DNA of 64,000 bases from Glycine soja. Lineage: Eukaryota; Streptophyta; Magnoliopsida; Fabales; Fabaceae. Made by a program: the position numbers and the translations under genes. The stretch is from the NCBI RefSeq assembly GCF_004193775.1, contig NC_041002.1, forward strand, positions 124,001-188,000, given 5' to 3'. The notes below the pieces were generated by a model. The model saw nothing but the letters and a program-made list of their open reading frames with translations, did not search any database and was not told the origin of the DNA. Shown in pieces: positions 57,701-64,000 of the stretch. The stretch's first letter is position 1; each line of letters starts with the position of its first letter.

Positions 57701-58664
57701 ATAATTCCATCATGCATCTTGATTTTTATTATGCCAATTCTAACTGTCTTGCATGAGACATCATTTCCCATGAAGACATTTCCACCCGATTTCTCTTCAT
57801 AGGTGTCAAATCAGGTTTTGTTAGGACACATATGAAAGGAACAACCAGAGTCTAATATCCACTGATTTTCAGAATGTTGGTGATGATCAGCAACTGAGAG
57901 AACAAGCTCATTTTCAGATGTGGAACCTTCCTTGGCAACAGCAGCAGATGGTTTGCCCTTTTTCTTAGGACAATCTTTCTTCCAATGACCTGGCTCCTTG
58001 CAGTAGTTACAAATATCCTTTGGATTGACATGAGTCTTCTTCTTTCCTTTAAACACCTTTTTCTTGATGTTCTTGATGGAGTTAGAGACCACCAGACCAG
58101 ATCCATTTGATTCTTCAGAATTTCCAGGTGCTTTAGATCAAAGTTCCCTTGAGTATAAGCTGGATTTCACCTCCTCCATGGTGACACATTCCTTACCAAC
58201 ACTAAGAGAATTGACAAAGCTCTCATATGATGGTGGTAGAGAGGCTAACAGAATCATGGCAACATCTTCATCCTTTATCTTAACATCTATATCTCTTAAT
58301 TCCATCAAAATAGAATTTAATTCATCAAGATGATCCTTAAGAGATGTACCTTCTTTCATGTGTAAACCAAATAGACGTCTCTTCAAGAAGAGCTTGTGCA
58401 GATTGACTTAGTGATATACAGCTTTTCCAGCTTGAGCCATAAGCCACTTGCAGTTTCTTCATTTGCAACTTCATATAAAACTTCATCAGACAAGGAAAGC
58501 AAGATTAGTGAGTGAGCCTTTTCTTCTTGTTCTGCAAGTTCTTCAGTCTTTGAAACAGAGGCCTTTTCTTTTGATTCAAAAGCCACTTCTTTCTTCACAG
58601 ATGCAAAAGCAACAGGAGCCCAAACACGTTGTTCCTTCAACAAAGCATGCTTCTTGATGCGCAC
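54725..58664 (-). pseudogene. Copia gag-pol polyprotein, inactivated
   Basis: Gag (58664-58140) with zinc knuckle CNYCKEPGHWKKDCPKK (near 58000); protease WILDSGCSFHMC (near 57860); GAG-pre-integrase WHMRLGHMSEKGM (near 57440); integrase core IIDDYSRMTW ... RTDNGLEF ... PQQNGVAEQINRT (57210-56900); RT QLDVKTAFLHGRLEENI (near 55950) and YLLLYVDDMLIATK (near 55700); RNase H (VSWKATLQPSVALSTTEAEY near 55080). Breaks include stops near 58385, 57810, 57385, 56560, 56810 and 55850 and a frameshift near 56850. The polyprotein normally makes virus-like particles and copies and integrates the element; this copy cannot. Confidence 0.9.
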
Positions 58665-58848
58665 AGATTGAAGCTGTTCTTTCCATTGAATTTCTCAATC
58701 CTGATTGTGTTTCACATGATTTCTTGAGTGTTATTGATCACAATGAAGCAGCGGAAGAACCAGAAACAAGACTCCCACAGCTTGATCTTTGTATTCAGAC
58801 AAGAATCTTGAATTCCCTTGATCGCAACTTGAGCTCTTGATACCAGTT

Positions 58849-59164
58849 TGTTGTGGAAGTGATGAAGAACAAACAAGAACAGCAGCAGGAGATGCAACAG
58901 AATAGAAATGTCATACACACAGAATTGTGCAGCAAGGTGAAAGAGAAGAAAAAAGAGAAAGAACACACAGATTTACATGGTTCACCTTTGATCAAGGCTA
59001 CATCCACGGGAGGGAAAACATAAAGCTTTTAATTACAGATGCAATACACAAGTGGAAGCTTATATTCTGAAAAAATACAGGGCATCCTTACCTTATATAA
59101 GCAGAGGACAAAACAGAAAAATAACAGAATAAACTTCCATATGGATTTTGGTCACAACCCAACA
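58849..59164 (-). repeat. 5' LTR of the copia element
   Basis: TGTTGTGGAAGTGATG ... CACAACCCAACA, 316 bp, partner of 54348-54660. The primer site follows directly on the minus-strand inner side. Confidence 0.9.
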
Positions 59165-59169
59165 CCTCA

Positions 59170-59576
59170 TTTGGCTGAGTATCAATGAAGAAATATTTGA
59201 GTCTTTATTTTATTAGCTCTGTAACTTTTCAATAGTTTTAGTGGTAGATTGATAGGAGTAGAGTAGTAGCTCTTTTAAGCCTATAAAAAATCTAGTTGAA
59301 TCTTCCTGTCTTGTGGCAACTGACATCTTTGTAAGCATCTGACTATTCTACATATTCCATTAACACTTCATGTTTAAACAAAACCCTGATATAATAAGGT
59401 GTCTATGTCCATGCGTAGTAGCATATTATCTTTCCTATATTGTTTTAATTCAAAATAAGAAATAGATATGAATTAAAATGCACATTGTATATTTGAAAAA
59501 AGATTTGTGCTCCTGGAAGACAAAACAATTTATTAAAAAGGGATACAAATAAGTCATTGGAAAAAAGGAATAGAAC
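59170..59576. other. No gene seen
   Basis: AT-rich sequence between the copia target duplication and the CLC-e fragment. It may hold the last small exon and 3' UTR of the CLC-e gene, but I cannot identify them. Confidence 0.35.
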
Positions 59577-60764
59577 CTGCATGTTAGACTGATACTCTCT
59601 GGGTCTATAATGCCAACTGGATAGGTTCTTTCATAGATATTCCTCACAACAGGAACATGATTGAATCTGCGCTTCTTCATTATCATTTGAGCATAATGAA
59701 GTTCCGTATCAGGTGTAGCTGTCCATGACACACTGCATATTTCTCCATTTAAAAGGAAAAATTCAGAAACTAAAAGCTCCTATAAGAGGAAGGAAGAACA
59801 AAATGATCAGATTTATGAAGCCGCAACAAAGTAGTTTAGTTCAGCTGTTGTCACCAAATATCTACAAATGAAACACAATAAATAGAAAAGAGGGGGGAGG
59901 GGGGATATAATATCTTCAAGCAATTCATCTACAAGGCACTTTTTAAACTCAGACTTGCGCATCCCAGGTTACATTACAAATATAGAGAACCTACATTTGT
60001 GTAATAATTGCTGGTTTTCAAACAATGGTTGGTTAAATGTGTTGTATTACCGAACATGTATTATGATAAGTGTCTACCAACTCCAATTGATGGTATAAAA
60101 TTGCTAGCTCATAATTAAGATACAATTTCAATAGCATATCCATAATCTATTATCTTAGGATTTATAGATTCACATCCAATTAATACTAAACTTGGATTCT
60201 TGTACCTTATGTTTTGTGCTTCTTTGCTTTTGCAAATTTACCATACTCTTGAATGTCTCTAAGCGTCAAAAAACCGATTAAAGTATCATCAGTATCAACA
60301 ATTACTACACAAGATTGTTTCTCTGCAAGCATGAGATCTATTACTTCTATAAGTGGTGTACACATTGAAACCACCACATATCTCATCTTCATGGCTTCCG
60401 AAACAAATGTTCTCCTTACAAAATATGTTGTCTCAATATTATCATCCTCTACACGAAGTGAACTTTCCACTTGACACAAATTACTCAAATATGACACATC
60501 TTCAGCAAAGGTATTACCAGCAGATGACTCAATTGAACTACGAGAAGATATTTCTGGAAGTAAAGCAAAATTTGAGTTTTCTAACTCAATTTTTTTTGCC
60601 CCTCTGTCATCTCTTTTTGTTTATACAGATGAAATCCATGACAACAAGCCTACTGCTCCAAGAAGTGGTAGAACAAACCGATATTCATGTATCAATTCAA
60701 ACAGAAGCAAAACTGCAGTAATTCGTACTTGACAAACTCCTGTAAGAGTCGCTACCATTCCAAC
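59577..60764 (-). pseudogene. C-terminal fragment of a CLC-e type chloride channel gene
   Basis: Two minus-strand exons are recognisable. 60764-60206 encodes the end of the channel domain (GMVATLTGVCQVRITAVLLL, PLLGAVGLLSWIS) and the first CBS domain (EAMKMRYVVVSM, SCVVIVDTDDTLIGFLTLRD). 59732-59577 encodes the second CBS domain (WTATPDTELHYAQMIMKKRR, YPVGIIDPESISLTCR). CLC-e proteins are anion channels or transporters of plastid membranes. Exon 1 carries an in-frame TAA right after SWISSV, and another TAA sits at its 3' edge. The upstream exons are absent, replaced by a gypsy LTR at about 60797. It is a gene fragment; the splice sites TTTTGCAG and ATATGCAG still look good. Confidence 0.8.
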
Positions 60765-60796
60765 CTGCAAAAGGAACTTCAATATAGTTGCACTGT

Positions 60797-61452
60797 TCAG
60801 GACCAACAAAATAAAATACACGTGTCATCCTACATGACACTAAGAGATACATGTCCACCCTCCACGTCAATCCTGCTACAAAAGTGTAGGCACTTGGCCC
60901 TTAGCAACCAGACTCCTTAACAAATAAGTTATCTCCAACTTACTAATATTCAAATGTATTTGAATATCTTATCTACTAACATGTAATTAATTATCTATAA
61001 GCTCACACATTATCTATAAGGAACGATTATCTTCTACCTTTTATCTATAAGCAAATGTTTATATTTAACATTATTTGTAAGCTCTTGGCTATTATTTACA
61101 AGCCGAAAATTATCTGAAAAGGCTACAACAATCTCTACAAACAAGGACCATCAACCATGCTTAACTAACATAAATACAGGTTTCATTGAACCCCTCTACA
61201 TGATCTCATCACACACTCAACACACGAGTAACAAGCCTATGCCCTTCTTTCTCTCTTGCTCACTCAAGCTTTACTTAAGCATATACTTGCTTTACTTTCC
61301 TCACTCAAATTCTTACTTTAGCGACAGAGTTCTTTGTTTTGCAGGTTCCCCTTCTTGTCAAAGAAACCCATCCATGCCGACGAGTGAAGTTTGGAACCCT
61401 ACTCAATCACGTTCACCCTGACGTGTCATGGTTCTAGATTTTGGTAAGAATA
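60797..61452 (+). repeat. Probable 5' LTR of a Ty3/gypsy element
   Basis: Sequence between the CLC-e fragment and a gypsy primer site. It contains repeated TTATCTATAAG-type motifs (61007-61060) and a TAAATACAGG TATA-like site near 61170. The left border (TGTTCAGGACC at about 60797) is a guess. Confidence 0.45.
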
Positions 61453-61473
61453 TTTGGCGCCTACCGTGGGGCT
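61453..61473 (+). other. Gypsy primer binding site
   Basis: TTTGGCGCCTACCGTGGGG resembles the TGGCGCCCACCGTGGGG site found just inside the 5' LTR of Tat/Retand-type plant gypsy elements, and a gag-like frame follows about 90 bp later. Confidence 0.6.
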
Positions 61474-61539
61474 GCGGTAAAACATACCCCGACGCCTTTC
61501 TGACACAGGCCTATGTTGTGTCTTTCCTACATCCCTCAA

Positions 61540-62090
61540 AGGGGCAGTATTGACCTGGTACGGTAGACTTTTGCCTAGGTCCATAGACAGTTTTGACACC
61601 TTCATCGAACGATTCAGTGCGAAGTATGCCACCAACATGTTTCACCGCATAACCTTGATCACCTTGGACATTCTGCCACAAGCAGACGACGAGTCCCTCA
61701 GAAAATTCATGGACAAATTTGGGCGCACGACCATCTAGATCGAAAATCTTAATCCCGAGCTAGTGTTGCATTCCATGCTCCTTGTCTTACACTCCAACAA
61801 GTTTGCAGAAAGTTTGTGCAAAAATCCACTCGGTAGCATGGACGAGCTGCACGAGTGAGCCAAGGGTTACATATAGATGGAAGAAATGTCCAAATTCTGG
61901 AAAGAAGTCCGCCAAGCCGAACACAAGCACGAAAAGTGCAAAGCAAACTCCAAGGCCGACTTGCACAAGTCAAACAAGAGGCCCAATTCAGACAAGCGCT
62001 AACCTCTCCCCAAAGAGCCTAGGTACAAGCGTTATACACCCTTGACGACTAATCACACCATGATTCTAGAGGAAGCTTTCAACTTGAAGA
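61540..62090 (+). pseudogene. Ty3/gypsy (Tat/Retand-type) gag fragment
   Basis: Plus-strand retrotransposon gag domain: WYGRLLPRSIDSFDTFIERF, SAKYATNMFHR, ESLRKFMDKFGRTT, then a Lys-rich tail (PLPKEPRYKRYTPL). Stops interrupt at about 61736, 61857, 61875 and 62000. The fragment ends near 62090, where sequence of another LTR type begins, so the rest of the element is missing. Confidence 0.7.
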
Positions 62091-62551
62091 TACATGTTAA
62101 CTCATTAACAAGTGCATCAAATTGTCTTAAATAGTAAAGTACTCGGAAGTTCGAGTATCAAATCCATAGGGACTTTGTTTATACTTAGATTAGTGCAAAC
62201 TCAATTTACAAGTAAGAGATAAGAAATTTAAATGTAAAATTTAAAGAAATTAAGAGATAAGAAATTTAAAATAGAAGATTAGGAGATAAGATAAAAATTT
62301 AAAGAGATAAGATGTTAAAGTAAAAGATGAGAAATGTAGAAGATAAAGATAATGATACTTAAAGATAAATTCTGAATTTGAAATATGTTAAAGCCTAGCA
62401 TGCCTAACTACCCTTGATGCAATATTAATATTTTTCCAATTTCCACTCACATCTACTAAGACACTTAACCCTGGTCCCTCATGATGAAGAGCCTAATTTA
62501 TATATTTTCTCTCTCAAATCCATTTGCAAAGATAGAATAGTAAATTGCATG
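62091..62551. repeat. Fragment resembling an Athila-like LTR or leader
   Basis: It contains AAGTACTCGGAAGTTCGAGT ATC, similar in kind to the region at 11480-11560, followed by A-rich AAGAGATAAG repeats (62210-62340) and AGCCTAGCATGCCTAACTAC. No gene. It is cut by the next LTR at 62552. Confidence 0.45.
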
Positions 62552-62891
62552 TGTTGGATCAAGTGGCCTCAGAATAATTAAGAAGGGGAAGTTGAATTAA
62601 TTATTAATGAACCTTTACTAATTAAAAATCTATCCTTCTTAATGTTACTAAATTCAATTAGGCTTTTACTACAATGTTAAGAAAGTAAAGAACAAAAATA
62701 TAAACTTAACCAAAAGTAAAAGCGATAATTAAAGTGCACAGCGGAAATTAAAGAGTGTAGGGAAGAAGAAAACAAACACAAGAATTTATACTAGTTCGGC
62801 AACAACCTGTGCCTACATCCAGTCCCCAAGAACCCTACGGTCCTTGAGATTTCTTTTCTACCTTGTAAAATCCTTTACAAGCAAAGATCCA

Positions 62892-63051
62892 CAAGGGATG
62901 TACCCTCCCTTGCTCTCTTTGTAACAACCAAGTGGATGTATCCTCCACTTGAACTGATCCACAAGAGATGTACCCTTTCTTGTTCTCAGTCACAACAACC
63001 CAAGTAGATGTACCCTCTACTAGTACCACAAAGGATGTACCCTCCAATGTG
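62892..63051. repeat. Row of five hairpin units with constant loop TGTAYCC
   Basis: Stems: CAAGGGA/TCCCTTG (62892-62912), CAAGTGGA/TCCACTTG (62929-62951), CAAGAGA/TTTCTTG (62962-62982, one G-T pair), CAAGTAGA/TCTACTAG (63001-63023, one mismatch) and a weaker CACAAAGGA/TCCAATGTG (63028-63051, two mismatches). All have the 7-nt loop TGTACCC or TGTATCC. Stem bases change on both arms together. Confidence 0.85.
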
Positions 63052-63622
63052 TTAAGACAAAATTCTCAGGCGGTTAGTCCTTTGAAACTTTGTGAAGGGG
63101 ATATAAAAGATATCTTAGGCGGTTAGTCCTTTGAAATCTTTTGTATAAGGGAAAGGGAAGAATCAAAAGAATTCTCAGACTGTGTCATTTTGAATTCTTT
63201 GAAAAGGGAGAAGGGAGACACCAAAGAATTCAGGCGGTTAGTCCTTTGTTCTTTTGGAAAAGGGAGAAGAGAGACACAAAAAGAATTCAGGCGGTTAGTC
63301 CTTGGCGAATTCTTTTTGGCAAAGGGAGAAGAGAATGAAAAAGATGAATAACACACTTTTGTTTTCTGTGAAAGAACAAATTTTGGAAACCAGGAAACTC
63401 TGAAAGCTTTTGGCAAAGGAAGAAGAAGAAGAATATCAAAAGGTTATCAAAAAGTTGTATGTAAAGGTTGTCAAAAGTTATTGAAATGCAAATCAAGGTC
63501 TTGCTTTTATAGAATCTTCATGTCTGGTCAAGAAAATCATTGGAAGAGTTATGACCTCTAGAAAAACCTGAAAACCATTGGAAGAGTTATATCTCTTGAT
63601 TTTTATTCAAAACTTATCACTG

Positions 63623-63846
63623 GTAATCGATTACCAAAACCATGTAATCGATTACACAAACCTTTTTATGAAAGGATGTGACTCTTCACAATTGAATTTG
63701 AATTTCAATGTTCAGATACACTGGTAATCGATTACCAATATATTGTAATCGATTACACCATTTAAAAATCAATTGGAACGTTGCAAATTCAGTTAAGAAC
63801 TTTTGAAATCAAACTTTGCCATTGGTAATCGATTACTAGAGAGTAA
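63623..63846. repeat. Five copies of the 12-bp palindrome GTAATCGATTAC
   Basis: Perfect copies at 63623-63634, 63644-63655, 63724-63735, 63745-63756 and 63835-63846. The first four form two pairs, each 21 bp start to start. In each pair the first member is flanked by G and C (GGTAATCGATTACC) and the second by T and A. Confidence 0.9.
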
Positions 63847-64000
63847 AAACTCTGGTAACTTAGAAAATTTTGAGAAAAACTCTTTTGAAAAACAAAATTG
63901 TGCTATGTTTGTTTTTTGAAAAATCTTTTCAATACTTCCCTTGTGAAGTCTTCTTGATTTCTTCTCTTGAATCTTGAAATCAAACTTCTCTTGATTCTTG

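Larger units (their letters stand above)
54348..59164 (-). mobile_element. Full-length Ty1/copia (Tork/Tnt1-like) retrotransposon
   Basis: Flanked by the 5-bp target duplication CCTCA (54343-54347 and 59165-59169). LTRs are 54348-54660 (3') and 58849-59164 (5'), TGTTG...CAACA; by eye about 17 differences in about 315 bp. The primer site AACTGGTATCAAGAGC lies at about 58848-58833. Coding order on the minus strand is gag, protease, integrase, RT, RNase H, as in Ty1/copia. The element lies between the FRS5-like gene and the CLC-e fragment. Confidence 0.92.
62552..64000. repeat. Large soybean-type retrotransposon LTR, running off the window
   Basis: It starts TGTTGGATCAAGTGGCCTCA and has no coding frame of note. 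Inside are five hairpin units (62892-63051), repeats of GGCGGTTAGTCCTTT (63069, 63118, 63233, 63290) and five GTAATCGATTAC palindromes (63623-63846). The content suggests a soybean LTR of the SIRE/Maximus copia kind or a gypsy relative. Family and strand cannot be fixed without the internal region. Confidence 0.55.

Noticed and set aside
62888..63330. CRISPR-like repeat array
   Set aside because: Spacing is uneven, the units are diverged hairpins within a plant LTR, and there are no unique spacers of fixed length.

Overview
This window is plant nuclear DNA, most likely from a legume and probably soybean or a close relative. It has spliced genes with GT-AG introns, strong AT richness, FAR1-related (FRS) transcription-factor genes, plant Ty3/gypsy and Ty1/copia elements, a plant Helitron, and two short motifs I associate with soybean retrotransposons (GTAATCGATTAC and GCTAAGCG). 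The species assignment is inference; no search was possible.

Layout. Positions 240-815 hold a 25-bp tandem repeat full of telomere-box motifs. On the minus strand, 2079-5792 is an FRS-type gene that keeps its MULE-transposase-like domain, SWIM zinc finger and C-terminal coiled coil but has no visible FAR1 DNA-binding exon. Directly upstream of it (6663-7344) are the first exons of a broken CMP-sialic-acid-transporter-like gene. From about 7880 to 25382 lies decayed Ty3/gypsy material (Tat-type pol, Athila-type gag and protease), much of it present two or three times in an 11.6-kb tandem arrangement. One of the extra copies (17187-20466) differs from the others almost only by single-base indels, which looks like unpolished long-read sequence.

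A 13.5-kb Helitron (25383-38877, minus strand) has both termini recognisable. It carries an RPA70-like gene that reads intact, a Rep/helicase gene broken by frameshifts and stops, and a small three-exon gene with two B3-like domains just inside its 3' end. The 3' part of the same Helitron also occurs in the two upstream duplicated copies.

From 39450 to 50694 on the plus strand is an apparently complete FRS5-like gene with two coding exons. Its 8.9-kb intron holds two truncated copia elements placed head to head, one of them split by a 5'-truncated LINE. Then come about 3.6 kb of AT-rich intergenic DNA, a full-length but inactivated Tork-like copia element with target duplication CCTCA (54348-59164), a fragment of a CLC-e chloride-channel gene (59577-60764), the start of another gypsy element (about 60797-62090), and a large LTR running off the end (62552-64000). 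That LTR contains a row of covarying hairpins and paired 12-bp palindromes.

Functionally, the only clearly working host gene is the FRS5-like one; the truncated FRS gene might still be expressed. Everything else is mobile or dead DNA that accumulated between and inside these genes.
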